64,000 nucleotides of DNA, from the NCBI GenBank assembly GCA_032622095.1, contig CP136066.1, forward strand, positions 131,101,917 through 131,165,916, written 5' to 3'. Both the position numbers and the translations under genes were made by a program. Source of the DNA: Siphonodentalium dalli. Its lineage: Eukaryota; Mollusca; Scaphopoda; Gadilida; Siphonodentaliidae. This document shows, one piece after another, positions 1 to 10,585 of this stretch. Below the pieces are notes generated by a model. The model saw only the letters and a list, made by a program, of their open reading frames with translations. It was not told where the DNA came from and made no database searches. Numbering within the stretch: the first letter of the stretch is position 1; each line of letters starts with the position of its first letter.

Positions 1-270
1 ATCCATCCTTGTCTGTTTGAATAGTGTTTTGGTGTACACATCTCGAGCATATTACGAAGTTGAAGGCAATTATTAGTACTCATCTCGAGAAAATAACAAA
101 TTTCAAAAATCAATATCTAATAACTCTGAGCTTTGTTTGATGGGTTCCTCGACTCGAATCAAATATTTGTTACCCACCAAGCCAAAGAAATAGTAATATA
201 GGACCCTCTGATCGGATTGTTGTTGTTGGAATCTGTTGAGATGGGGACCCTCTGATCGGATTGAGTACCT
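1..270. mobile_element. TTAA-type MITE, one arm, cut by window edge
   Basis: The segment ends in TTGAGTACCT followed by TTAA (271-274). Its reverse complement matches the arm at 47868-48130 almost throughout, including two copies of a GATCAGAGGGTCC-like block and an AACAACAAC stretch. The complete relative at 47868-48347 has the same AGGTACTCAATCC terminus and TTAA on both sides. TTAA flanks are typical of piggyBac-type transposition (established); membership is inferred. The other end lies outside the window. Confidence 0.7.
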
Positions 271-274
271 TTAA

Positions 275-840
275 TGCATAATTATGAGATAACTAGAGGT
301 GGGATATGAGATTGAAGATAAAAGATTTATTACATTGGATAGCATACTGTATGTCTATGGAATGGGTGGGTTAATTTTGTTAATATTTTAAAGCAATTAA
401 ACCAAATTACCCTCTCTATACAGGTTAGGGGTGTGTTATCATAAACTATGACATGAAATATAATATAATCAATGACAAATATTTGAGTTATTAAATGAGA
501 TAGCAAGGGGTTGATCTTAATCACACTAATGAACTGATCAAAATAGTCTATAAATGCATGTATATGGATTTAGAAGCCCACACAATAAGTCAGTCTCAAG
601 AATACAAGCAACATTATTATTATCCTGCACCCCAAATGCAATAGAGGGAATTTCAAAATAAGACATTTCCTCTAATGTTTTTAGAAATCCTTACTGAACC
701 TGGCTCAAAGTGAAAGATATAATTTAATATCTGCCTATCAGATATCATGTGTCTATGGAATGGGTTAATTTTAATCCCAAAATCCATGCAAGACCAGAGA
801 GCTATGTTGGAATTGATAAATCCTGAGAAGTCACTGTCCA
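275..840. other. Non-coding; degenerate duplicated leader sequence
   Basis: No coding potential seen. The phrase TGTCTATGGAATGGG occurs near 352 and again near 750, each followed by TTAATTTT. The stretch is therefore at least partly a diverged duplication. Words such as AATCCATGCAAG near 780 recur near 3975, upstream of another family A copy, so part of it is probably family A 5' sequence. Confidence 0.35.
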
Positions 841-1309
841 CACACTATGGAAATGCAACAAACAACAGATAGCTATTAAAGTGCAGCAGTGAATATCAGA
901 TTTCAGCACACCGGGTATCAATAATAGAGATTATCTCTAGTCTCTCTTACTGATTTGCAGTTGTAAGCTGCTGCAGTTATATATTGTAAGCAAATCTCAA
1001 ATCTGTTAAATTCTTAGTTAAAAGGGGCCATAATTCTGGTATAAAAAACAGGATCTGACCCATATTCAAACTTGATCTGTATTTTGAGTTGATAAACTCG
1101 CATACCAAATTTGGTTCTTATCAGTTGAAAAATGGTTGATTTATCAAAATATGCAGAAATTCTATGTCAAAGGGCCATAACTCCATTAAAAAATATCAGA
1201 TAAAAATTGTTTGAGTTATGACAGCATGCGTGAATTCGAAGTCGAAAAAGGGCCATAACTTCGATCGGATAGAAAATTATTGAGTTATCGCACCATGCGT
1301 AAAGTGTCC

Positions 1310-1340
<31 letters not shown>

Positions 1341-1436
1341 GACGGACGGACGGACAGACGGACGGACGGACACACGACGAGTGGTCAATCCGGACGTCGA
1401 CATTATGTTTACCATACTATGGTATGGGTAAACATA
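841..1436 (+). mobile_element. Helentron-like family A, copy 1
   Basis: Core segments start with AAAGGGCCATAACTCC-like sequence and contain TTTGAGTTATGACAGCATGC. They are followed by a GACA/GACG microsatellite at about 1312-1372, then ACGAGTGGTCAATCCGGAC and a terminal hairpin at 1404-1436 (TATGTTTACC pairing with GGGTAAACATA). Core repeat, microsatellite and 3' hairpin is the pearl/DINE-TR layout of bivalve Helentron-like elements (established). Apparent ORFs here are translations of the microsatellite. Confidence 0.75.
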
Positions 1437-2394
1437 AAAACGCTACAATAGCCATACTGAACCTTTATTTAAAACTAACAACATCTTGAAATTACAAGAC
1501 CTTTACATGCAACGGGTATGCCTTTATATGCACAACTGGATGAATACCAACCTCCCATAGTCATTTAATAATCGCTTTAGCATATACATACACCCGAGTA
1601 TGAATACCAGATCAACAGGCAAAATTCGAGAAAAAAAATCACGAATTAAATTCACAGAAAAATTACCTCTCCATGTTTTTTTCCGAAAATCTGGAATAAT
1701 CTTAATAAGGCTACCCAAAATATTCGACCTAAGTCGGCCTTTGTGAACAACATTTCTAAGACAATTATTGCGAATTATTCACTGACTGTTAAATGTTAAA
1801 TGCACAAACAGATTTTGTCCAGATTGCTCAACGTTAACACAGCTCACTCTGTATTTTGGTACTAAACGGAAAAAAGAATACGTCAATATAAGTAGTACCT
1901 CACTTATTTGCGATATGATTTCAGATTTTTGATTTCTTATTAACTCTCATCTTATTTAAATTCAATAACCTATTACTGTTGTCTCATTCACATCGCACGT
2001 TCTGGCAGGTGCCTAGTTCAGTGCTATTACGGTGGAAATATAACTATGGAAAATATATATTGATTTTATATATTTACTAATACATTGAAATATACAATAT
2101 ATATACTTGTTATGCTAATGATATATGTGCATGTGGACTTTCAGTATAACATTTTAATATTATCTTGCAAATTTAATCAAAGAATTCACTTATGGAAAAA
2201 GTTCGATGATATAAACGAAATATCAAACAGTCCACTTGCACCATTAAATAAATTGAATGTTGTAGTAAACTGACAAATTCTAATCTAGACGAAATATTTA
2301 ACTTAATACTGAACAAATGGATAAACGACGATGTAACCAGCTCTCACATGTCATGACCGGATTTATTATTATCAAAAGAATCAATAATAATATC
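1437..2394. other. AT-rich non-coding DNA, nothing recognised
   Basis: No convincing ORF, RNA gene or repeat family was seen. Short ORFs of about 60 codons have the composition of random AT-rich sequence. Confidence 0.4.
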
Positions 2395-2530
2395 TTTAAT
2401 TTTAGGGTGGCGACAGGAAGACATGTCATGTCGCTTCCACATGACTTGTCTATTTTTGTTATATATACTTTTGTATGTACTAGATACTATATATGATTTG
2501 TCATGAAATAAACTATTCTGATTCTGATAT
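2395..2530 (+). repeat. Possible 3' end of a LINE or SINE
   Basis: The segment ends in GTCATGAAATAAACTATTC followed by TCTGATTCTGATA. That is a polyadenylation-type hexamer followed by a short tandem tail. Such tails are known for CR1/L2-like retroposons. No homologous coding sequence was found upstream, so this is suggestive only. Confidence 0.3.
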
Positions 2531-3322
2531 TATGGCTATGGGTTCTAATATCCGAACATGACAGCTGAGAACTTGGTGTGAATTGAAGAGTAGTGGGGTC
2601 TCAAGAATATCTACTCCTCCATGTTAGAAACATGCCATTAAATAGCATAAGTATAATCTAGCTCGAAGACAGAAGTGATCCATCAAACCGCTCTTAATTC
2701 AACCAGGTCATCACACCCCATGTATGGTCGATCACATGATGATCTAGGTGGAATCGGGCTTCTCAAAGTACCGCCGGTACCACACATGCCGGTACCGGTA
2801 TCGATACTTTGCTAGTATCGTGGTTCCTTTACCGGTACTGTCAAGCCATTTTATAGTTCTAGGAATATCTAGAGGTAATACAGTGCTGAAAATCACAAGC
2901 CACGAACTCTATTATTAACATGAACTAATGATAATTTGATATCAGAATAAAGAAACTATTTTGGGATATTAGATACCATTTTGGAATAAACTAGCAAACT
3001 TTCCCGTAGAGTTTAGTGATGCGCAAATGACAACATAGACAATTCAATCAACCAAAATAGAACTATTCGTTGCACACGTTTTGTGGTTTTAACTTATTGT
3101 TCTTCTGTGTGTGATAAACTGATAGAAAGTAACGCGACACACGTCGGTGGTTTTCACTTCACAATATTCAATCAGATTAAAAGTCGCGCGGTTGGCCATT
3201 TTAAATCTAAACAATAATGAGTCAAGTTAGGCAACAATTTCTCTCCACGAGTTCCTATACAAAATATGAACTATCATGTCTATTCAGCATATTACATGTA
3301 CACTGTGCACGGTTCGTGGATA
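2531..3322. other. Non-coding; palindromic GGTACCGG cluster
   Basis: Nothing coding was recognised. At 2769-2860 there is a cluster of self-complementary words (GTACCGCCGGTACC, CCGGTACCGGTA) next to CGATACTTTGCTAGTATCG, which can form a small hairpin. Its role is unknown. Confidence 0.35.
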
Positions 3323-3848
3323 TGGCATAAGAGACATCAGAAAATGATATAGCCTTATCAATAGCTAAGTAGTCCAAAGGCATGGCATAAAATGGTGAAT
3401 TGGATTTAATGTTGCTCCAAAACAGATTTACAGGTACATAACAAGATTTTGGACTGATTTAAACAAATTTGGTGATTCGGGGTACCCTTGGCAGAGTTAT
3501 AATGGTGTTAGTTTTTATCCGGACATCACAATATGTGTACCATACTATGGTGAATTGGATTTAATGTTGCCCCAAACAGATTTACCAGTACATAACACAA
3601 GATTTTGGACCGATTTAAACAAATTTGGTGTGGTGATTCGGGGTACCCATTGGCAGATATATAATGGTGTTAATTTTTCTAATTTTCAAACTTAAAAAAA
3701 TAATTATTTTTAATTATTTTAAAAAAGGGACACATTTGGGAACCTTTTTAATCAACTTGTATCATAATCATCAATATCTAAATGAAAACAAGTGGTCAAT
3801 CCGGACATCACAATATGTGTACCATACTGTGGTATAGGTACACATAAA
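3323..3848 (+). mobile_element. Helentron-like family A, two internally deleted copies
   Basis: Two copies of the family A 5' segment (GATTTAATGTTGC, CAGATTTACCAGTACATAAC, GATTCGGGGTACCC) lie in tandem. In the first (3323-3547) the 5' segment jumps straight to ATCCGGACATCACAATATG and most of the hairpin, so the core and microsatellite are missing. In the second (3548-3848) the microsatellite is missing but the full 3' hairpin GTGTACC...GGTACACAT is present. Confidence 0.65.
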
Positions 3849-3929
3849 AATCAAAATAAATTAATCAATCAATAGGGGCAAAGAGTGTGTCAAAATAAAC
3901 CAATATAAAATGAGACATGGTATCAGATG

Positions 3930-4856
3930 AAAGTATCAGGAATGTTGAGATGTGTTAATCTTTAACTACAGAAATCCATGCAAGTGAATGAGGAGAAACC
4001 TGGAGATAACCGAAGAATGATTAATTGAAATTTAAAATGAGAACATCCCTACAAATGAATAATAGAGTATTCCAATTAAAACTTTAGAACAGAATGGGAC
4101 AGTCCATTGAATCATGAATGGGTACAGCTTCACCACTATCATAGAGCTATGTCCTATATACAGTGGCTAAAAATAACTAATATTTCAATAAGACATCAGT
4201 TCTGCAGTCTCTCAGAACACTATCTATGCAGTTAAGCTTGCATTACTGGTAGTTAATTGTAATCTACCTGGGTTATCAAACACTCAAATCTGTTCAATTC
4301 TTAGTTGAAAAAGGGCCATAACTCTGGTATAACAAATCAGATCTTACCCATATTCGAACTCTATCTGTATTTTGAGTTGAGAAACTCACATACAAATTTG
4401 GTTCCTATCAGTTGAAAAATTGTTGATTTAACGAAGCATTCATGAATTCTATGTCAAAGGGCGATAACTCCATAAATAAATATCGGATCAAACCCATATT
4501 CGAACTCGATATGTATTTTGGACTGAGCAACTGACATACCAAATTTGGTTACAGTCAGATAATATTTGTTTGAGTTATGGCAGCATACATGAATTCTAAG
4601 TTGAAAAAGGGCCATAACTCCATAAAAAAAACTCGGATCAAACCCATATTCGAACTCGATCTGTATTTGGTGCTGAGAAATTCATGTACATAATTTGGTT
4701 CCGATCAGATAGAAAATATTTCAGTTATCGCACCATGCGTAAAGTGTCTACAGACAGACATACAGACAGACAGACAGACGGACGGACGGACTAACGACGA
4801 GTGGTCAATCCGGACAACGACACTATGTTTACCATACTATGGTATGGGTAAACATA
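3930..4856 (+). mobile_element. Helentron-like family A, copy with three core repeats
   Basis: The 5' part (3930-4300) resembles the segment before copy 1. Then AAAGGGCCATAACTC-type core units begin near 4310, 4458 and 4608, giving a period of about 150 bp. A GACA/GACG microsatellite runs at about 4752-4790, then GTGGTCAATCCGGAC and the terminal hairpin ending at 4856. Another element's 5' end follows immediately. Confidence 0.75.
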
Positions 4857-4925
4857 ACGAGAGGCCGATCACGATCGGCAGATGTTAACCCATCCCTTGG
4901 CGATAAAAATTTAATATGATCGGAT
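4857..4925 (+). mobile_element. Helentron-like 5' terminus, family C
   Basis: It begins ACGAGAGGCCGATC with the palindrome GCCGATCACGATCGGC, then CAGATGTTAACCCATCCC. The same block occurs at 9912-9985. Families B and C both start AAC(A/G)AGA followed at once by a short palindrome, so this is read as the 5' end of a truncated Helentron-like element. It abuts the 3' hairpin of the preceding family A copy. Confidence 0.5.
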
Positions 4926-5223
4926 AAATGAGAGTTTTGGTGTTGAATTATAGAGTATACTGTTATGTGTACTATTATAGACAAATGTACATAACACAAA
5001 TTATTGGAATTTATGGGTCACTGGCATTTATATAAGAGAATGCACTGGTACAGGATCTGTAATGCTAAACCGCCACAGCCAGCAAGCCCATGGGTTAAAT
5101 GTGTAGGTGTGACCTGGACATGGAATACTTGGGTTAAGAGAGTCCAATTTAAGTTTACAATAATAATGTGTCCTAGTATACAGATATATAAAGCAACCTC
5201 ACCACTGACCCATTAATATCAAT

Positions 5224-6125
5224 TATATAGCAGAGCTGTCAAAATATCATAGGAATTGTTTATGTTGAACACTGACCTCTCTATTAAACCAATAACAATT
5301 ATAATGATATCAGACCATCTGAAGATATAACTCTGCAGCAGAGATGTCTACTGTTAATATCATGTGATGTTTATTGTTGAATCTTTATTTTAAATTAGAT
5401 ACCATAGCCTTCTTTATCAGATTATTTGCACATTGGCATAAGAGACATCAGAAAATAATATAGCCTTATCAATAGCTAAGTAGTCCAAAGGCAATTGGTG
5501 AATTGAATTTAATGTTGCTCCAAACAGATTTACCAGTACATAACACAAGATTTTGGACCGATTTAATCAAATTTGGTGTGGTGATTCGGGGTACCCTTGG
5601 CAGAGTTATAATGGTGTTAGTTTTTCAAATTTTTTTAACTTAAATTTTTTTTTTTTTTTAATTATTTAAAAAAGTTAAAGGGACACATTGGAAATCTTTT
5701 TATCAACTTTTATCATAATCATCAATATCTAAATGAAAACAAATGACAATGTCAATGACATTTTTTTTATTATTATTATAAAAGTTAAAAATAAATTTAA
5801 AAAAAAATAGATTTTTTTTTCCAATTTTGTTCTTCGAAAAAGGGTCATAACTCCTTTAAAATTAAACCCATATTCGAACTCGATCTGTATTTTGGGCTGT
5901 GAAACTCACATACCAAATTTGGTTCCAATCAGATAAAAAATGTTTGAGTTATGGCAGAATGCGTGAATTCTAAGTTGAAAAAGGGCCATAACTCTGTAAC
6001 AAAATCTCGGATCAAACCCAAATTCGAACTCGATCTGTATTTTGGGCTGAGAAACCCATATACAAAATTTGGTTTCGATTGGAATGTTTGAGTTATCGCA
6101 TTACTCGTAAAGTGTCTACGGACAG

Positions 6126-6160
<35 letters not shown>

Positions 6161-6228
6161 GACGAACGACGAGTGGTCAATCCGGGCAACGACACTATGT
6201 TTACCATACTATGGTATGGGTAAACATA
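5224..6228 (+). mobile_element. Helentron-like family A, longest copy
   Basis: The copy starts ATAGCAGAGCTGTCAA. It continues through GGCATAAGAGACATCAG (near 5435) and the GATTCGGGGTACCC block to an A/T-rich seam at 5630-5820. Two core units begin near 5835 and 5975. The GACA/GACG microsatellite is at 6119-6165 and the 3' hairpin at 6196-6228. It is the best copy for the family's 5' half, parallel to 8778-9502. It encodes no protein, so it must depend on factors supplied elsewhere (inference). Confidence 0.75.
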
Positions 6229-7002
6229 AAAACGACAAATGCACATGCCGTTCAAACGTAGTAGTCTATTTTCCCCACGTTAAACGACATCCGCAAATAA
6301 CAAATAACGCTAACCTACTGCAAATGTTTTACACGACAACTGTTAACATATTTGGGCTGAATTCATCTGATGTGGTACGATTCCTCAAAATAAACAACAA
6401 ACCATCGTTACTTGGAAATGTAGTTTGGGCTAACATTTACACAAATCCTCCAGCTCCTCTATCCTGACACACACGTGTCAGATGAGAAACAGCCATTAGA
6501 GAACCGCCCAAATGAAATAATAATAAAATTAAAACTTATAAAAAGTGTTGAGAAAACGTCAACTTGCATTCAATAATTAAACTGAAATCACACAAATGCC
6601 ACCCCCCCCCCCTCCCACGAGATGCATATGAAAGCAGGCCGCGTGCCATCCCGTACGGCGAATCTGGGTTATGTGATGTTTTAGTAGCCCTCTACAAAGA
6701 TGTTATAAGCAGAGCCCACCATTCAAATTGTGTCGAGCAAAGAATCCATAGACCTCCCTTGGATGAATACACTAAAAATGACTGTAAGAAATAAAACATA
6801 CTTAAGCTATTTCATGGATGTAGATGTAGTTCAAACAGAGTACTTCAAAGAAATGTTAAATTTAATTGAAAGTCTGAGTCGACAACAATCCCCCCCCCCG
6901 CATTATCTTTCAGTTGGCTATATAATTTCAGTCTGACACTCCATGTAACCCTTTCTATACTAAATGGACTTTCCCATTCGGTTATAAACGAATATTTGAA
7001 TG
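6229..7002. other. Unassigned; possible coding fragment at 6240-6467
   Basis: An open stretch on the plus strand (6240-6467, about 75 codons, stop TGA) has a rather protein-like composition and includes FPHVKRHPQITN and VVRFLKINNK. I recognise no family. It opens directly behind a family A element and may be a transposon coding remnant. At 6467-6482 there is a CACACGTG-centred palindrome. The rest is non-coding, with C-rich runs at 6601 and 6891. Confidence 0.25.
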
Positions 7003-7179
7003 GTATAGTGTTCATCTCTGGCAGCAAGTGGAGCGAACAAGTCAAATTGTATTTGGCTCCATTAGTTCCTTGTTGACAGAGCGTCTACACAAGTGAGTTG
7101 TGCTGTCGCGACCCCGGTTGTAACTGCCCTCGTGGAGACGCCAGACTGAGATGGTTTTGGATTAGGCTCAGGACGGATT

Positions 7180-7992
7180 ATGGAGCTAATCCCTGAAGCC
7201 GCGTTGGCCGCTATACAGAAAAGCCGGTTAGTTGACGCTGTTAGTTGGACTCTCCAAGCTAACAGGGGCTCTCTGGTTCTCTGTGTAGAATTCCGGACAG
7301 AAGATGCTGGCACCCAGAAATCTTCTGCTGCGAACAGGAACGCCAAGACCCGCTGTACAATGAAGAAGGGGCCGCCCAAGAGAAAGACACCCTCACAGAA
7401 AAGAAGGGACGCTGCCAGACGGGCTAAATGGAAGAAGCAGAAGGGGGTGACTGTAGATCGGCCAGTCGCCCCTCCCCGTGTGGTTCAGCCGTCTAGAGTC
7501 AAAGCCGGCGGGTCGAAGTTGTCTGAGAGACGCCCAGACGACTCGACCTGCATGGAGACTGACGACATAACACCAGCTAGCAGGGATTCCGTAGATCTGC
7601 CGGAAGTCCCTGCTGTCGTCGTCGAAGCTTGCGGAGACAGGGACGTGGATACCACCCCAGATGTTCCTGCCGCCAGCTTCGACGTGGAACTGGATAGTTA
7701 TACACCTCTGACACCGGATTACCAGCACATCCCGGTGTCCCCCAGCTCCACCAGCACCAACAACAACCTTTTCGAAGATTGGAAAAAAGAACAAGAAAAG
7801 AAATGGAGAGCAAAAGATGAAGAACGCCTGAGAGAAGATCAAAAACAAAAAAGAGAACTAGACCGAATTCAAAAAGTACAAGAACAAAGAATTGCAGATA
7901 TCATCCAACAACACCAACAACAACAACTGAAATCTCCACAATCTTCGACAGAAAAGCCTAACTCTAAGAAGAAGAGAAAAAAGAAACCCTAA
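7180..7992 (+). CDS. Uncharacterised ORF1-like protein, 270 aa
   Basis: An uninterrupted 270-codon frame is the longest intact single-frame ORF outside the LINE endonuclease and the 59.9-62.0 kb region. An in-frame TGA at 7147 limits the start to the ATG at 7180. Residues 1-45 are mixed. Residues 57-90 are very basic (KKGPPKRKTPSQKRRDAARR then KWKKQK). Residues 100-190 are Pro, Asp and Val rich and probably disordered. Residues about 199-245 are a highly charged helix of coiled-coil type (KKEQEKKWRAKDEERLRED). A Gln/His run follows, then a C-terminal KKKRKKKP that resembles a nuclear signal. A basic patch plus coiled coil fits an RNA-binding ORF1 protein of a non-LTR element (inference). A basic motif of the form SPSQ-RRD is, from memory, common in mollusc mobile-element proteins. 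A diverged, broken relative lies at 51410-51740. A cellular protein copied by retroposition is the alternative. Confidence 0.55.
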   Translation: MELIPEAALAAIQKSRLVDAVSWTLQANRGSLVLCVEFRTEDAGTQKSSAANRNAKTRCTMKKGPPKRKTPSQKRRDAARRAKWKKQKGVTVDRPVAPPRVVQPSRVKAGGSKLSERRPDDSTCMETDDITPASRDSVDLPEVPAVVVEACGDRDVDTTPDVPAASFDVELDSYTPLTPDYQHIPVSPSSTSTNNNLFEDWKKEQEKKWRAKDEERLREDQKQKRELDRIQKVQEQRIADIIQQHQQQQLKSPQSSTEKPNSKKKRKKKP

Positions 7993-8043
7993 TCCAAACA
8001 GAAAAATGCTATCCTTTTCCCCCCTCGTATTTCTAATAAAAGC

Positions 8044-8110
8044 AAAAACATGAGGGATTAAGAAAAGGGCCCTTCGGCCCTTTCGACAATCCCGGGGCTA
8101 GCTACCCCAA
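8044..8110 (+). repeat. GC-rich 3' terminal module with GGGCCC hairpin
   Basis: The module runs GAGGGATTAAGAAAAGGGCCC, a TTCG loop, GGCCCTTTCGAC, then AATCCCGGGGCTAGCTACCCC. The reverse complement of a closely matching module occurs three times in the triplicated block (52356-52407, 53710-53758, 55070-55120), so it is a shared 3' end. GGGCCCTTCGGCCC can form a stable stem-loop of the kind retroposon 3' ends use for template recognition (inference). Confidence 0.55.
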
Positions 8111-8139
8111 ACCAACCAAAAAAAGTATAGTGTTCATCT

Positions 8140-8777
8140 GCAGGGATGTTAGGTAATAAAGCAGACGACAAATAGATGAACAGATAATACAAGTGCACGA
8201 CCAGAATGATTCAAATTCACTGGTGGGAAATTTCAGAAAATAACCTCGACAAACGGCCGTTATTTTTGTATGCCCCATTTTTCTGAACATTTCCCCACGG
8301 GATCTACTCCTCAGTGAGTATTTAGTACAGAAAATGTTAAACTGGTTTGAATTTTGCAAGTTCGACGAGGATATGTTTTGGAGTTGAAGTTAATTCATTG
8401 CAAGTAAAAGTGTTAAATCCCTGTGTCTGCCACTTTTGACTACCATATATTCACATCTCACTCACTTCTACAGAGAAATTATAATTTGTTGACAAGACAG
8501 ACTGCTTATAACAAACAACACTTGGGATTCCATCTCATATTTAAATTGAACTCTAATGACCCCCATTCTGGGGAGTTGTTATTCGATTGTCAAACATGTC
8601 AGCCAGATAAGATCAGATCTGACTTGTGTAAGAAGACATGGTTACAGTGTTACATGCAGGAGTAATTGTTTCATAACAGGGGTGCTTGATTCTCAAAAAT
8701 GTTGAATGTTTTTTATAATAAAAAAAAATTGAGCGAGGAAAATCTAAATTAGATAAAAACTAATTTTTTTAATTTAA
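8140..8777. other. Non-coding, nothing recognised
   Basis: Two short overlapping ORFs (8102-8359 minus, 8423-8665 plus) show no recognisable motif. Near 8728 the phrase TTGAGCGAGGAAAATC followed by an A/T-rich seam recurs near 10535. Confidence 0.35.
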
Positions 8778-9502
8778 AATATAGCAGAGCTGTCAACAAA
8801 TCACAGGCATTGTTTATGTTAAGGCTGGCATCTCTATTAACCCAATAACATTTATAATGACCTCAGACCATTTGTAAAGTGATATACTCAGCTGTGCAAT
8901 GCAGCAGATGTTCTAGTCTACTAGTCTAGTTTATCATGTGATGTGTATTGTTGAAACTTTTTTTAAATTAAGATACCATAACTCTCTTTATCTGCACATT
9001 GGCATAAGAGACATCAGAAAATAATATACAGTAGCCGTATCAATAGCTAAGTAGTCCAAAGGCATGGGATGGAATTTTTGAATTGGGTTTAATGTCGCTC
9101 CAAACAAATTTACCAGTACAAATCACAAGATTTTGGACCGATTTAAACCAAATTTGGTGTGGTGACTCGGGGTACCCTTGGCAGAGTTATAGTGTTGTTA
9201 ATTTTTCTAATTATGTTGACTTTAAATTTGTTTTCAATCTGAATATTTTTTTGAAAAAGGGCCATACCTCAGTTTAGAATAGTCGGATCAAACCCATATT
9301 CGAACTCAATCTGTCTTTTGTTCTGAGAAATTCATATACATGTACAAAATTTGGTTCCAATCAGATAGAAATATTTCAGTTATTACACCATGCGTAAAGA
9401 CAAACAGACAGCCGGACGAACGGACGGACGAACGGACTAACGACGAGTGGTCAATCCGGACAACGACACTATGTTTACCATACTATGGTATGGGTAAACA
9501 TA
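8778..9502 (+). mobile_element. Helentron-like family A, copy with one core repeat
   Basis: It has the same 5' start (ATAGCAGAGCTGTCAA), the GGCATAAGAGACATCAG block (near 9000) and the GACTCGGGGTACCC block (near 9165). A single core unit (9250-9390), a short and degenerate GGACGAACGGACGGACG microsatellite (9412-9440) and the 3' hairpin at 9470-9502 follow. It has fewer core units than the 5224 copy. Confidence 0.75.
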
Positions 9503-9545
9503 AAAATAAACCCTTTTTTATTTAGTTATTTTTTGTATTGTTAAT

Positions 9546-9900
9546 TTGAACCAGGGGGAGTTCAATCTAATATTTGACCCCGTGACCCCATTTTAACAAA
9601 TATGAACCCCAGTCCCCCCAGTCACACAAGGACCCTCCATACCAAATATAAGCTAATTAGTTGGTTCTTGAGAAGTGGGTTTAAGAATTACTTTGGAGGG
9701 AAAGAGTTATGACACTGGCTTTGCAACTAGTATTTGAGATGGTGACCTCATTTTAACAAATCCGAATGTGAGTCACCCAGGGAACCTCCACACCAAATAT
9801 TCTGGAGCAGAAGACGACTGTTGACTGGTGGACGGGTGGACGGGCGGACGAACGGCTAAAAACTCCCCGACAGACGGACGCAGTCAATCCAGTATACTTT
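9546..9900 (+). mobile_element. Helentron-like family B, diverged copy
   Basis: Two core units contain the family B phrases (GACCCCATTTTAACAAAT, CACACAAGGACCCTCCATACC, GGAGGGAAAGAGTTATG, GTCACCCAGGGAACCTCCAC). A GACGGGTGGACGGGCGGACG microsatellite at 9831-9850 follows. The usual 3' hairpin is absent or unrecognisable. A family C 5' terminus follows within a few bases. Confidence 0.6.
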
Positions 9901-9911
9901 TCATTTTCTTA

Positions 9912-9985
9912 GAACGAGAGGCCGATCACGATCGGCAGATGTTTAACCCATACCTTGGCGATACCGATTAGCTATAACTGATAAT
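9912..9985 (+). mobile_element. Helentron-like 5' terminus, family C, second copy
   Basis: It begins AACGAGAGGCCGATCACG, then GATCGGCAGATGTTTAACCC and ACCTTGGCGATA. It is nearly identical to 4857-4905. The palindrome GCCGATC-AC-GATCGGC sits a few bases inside the presumed 5' end. It lies directly behind a family B remnant. Confidence 0.5.
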
Positions 9986-10585
9986 TGGTCAAAGATATGA
10001 TCACAGTAATACATATATCAGTACTTAAACTTAAAATCAAAAGCTCAAATAATTTGTCTTAAGAAGGGGTTAAAGTATTTGGGATGGGGGGTCGTTTTAA
10101 ATCTCATAACTCTGTCCCTATTCACACAAGGACACCTCACTGTGAGATCCAATGGTTTAGCCATTAATCAATTTGACAGATAGGATAAACAATTATCCAG
10201 CCAGCAAGTTGTTTATCTTTACCTTCATACAACCACCCCATAGAGCTCTGTAACATATGTCATCACTCAATTAATAACATATTTCGCTTGGAATGACATC
10301 TATTAAAGGTAATATCGTATAGTCTGGATATTGGATGTTCACGTGGCAATTTATTGATATCATTATACTTCGTGCAACTATTGCAATAAAATCTTCATTT
10401 TTTCAAAACAGGACATCACATCTAATTAATGGTATACAACTAAAACAAATTAGTGTCAATGACAATTTTTTTTTAAATAAAATAATATTTTTATTATTAT
10501 ACAAGTTTTTTTTTAGTTTTTTGCGTGTTGAATTGAGCGAGGAAATTCAATCTAAAACAATTTTAAAAATTAAAATTTCGAATTC
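9986..10585. other. Non-coding; small family B relic and A/T-rich seam
   Basis: At 10060-10155 a short stretch (GTCGTTTTAAATCTCATAAC, TTCACACAAGGACACCTCAC) resembles degraded family B core. The rest is AT-rich, with the seam motif TTGAGCGAGGAAATTCAATC near 10532. No coding was recognised. Confidence 0.35.

Larger units (their letters stand above)
7003..8139 (+). mobile_element. Retroposed ORF1-type unit with 15-bp target-site duplication
   Basis: The 15-mer GTATAGTGTTCATCT occurs at 7003-7017 and again at 8125-8139. The sequence between is distinctly GC-richer than its surroundings and ends in an A-rich tail (ACCAACCAAAAAAA, 8111-8124). Flanking duplication plus A-tail is the signature of LINE-mediated insertion (established). 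The unit has a leader of about 160 bp, one long ORF (7180-7992) and a 3' region with the hairpin AAGGGCCCTTCGGCCCTTTC. There is no reverse transcriptase, so it is a non-autonomous ORF1-only element or a processed copy of an ORF1 transcript. The intact duplication points to a fairly young insertion. Confidence 0.75.

Noticed and set aside
1167-1489. ORFs with DRQTDRQTDGRTDG or PSVRPSVRLSV
   Set aside because: Translations of the GACA/GACG microsatellite of Helentron-like elements; the same applies at 5929-6261, 9340-9525 and 11845-12057.
7393-7848. 151-codon minus-strand ORF opposite the 270-aa ORF
   Set aside because: Antisense shadow of a GC-rich coding frame; no domain.
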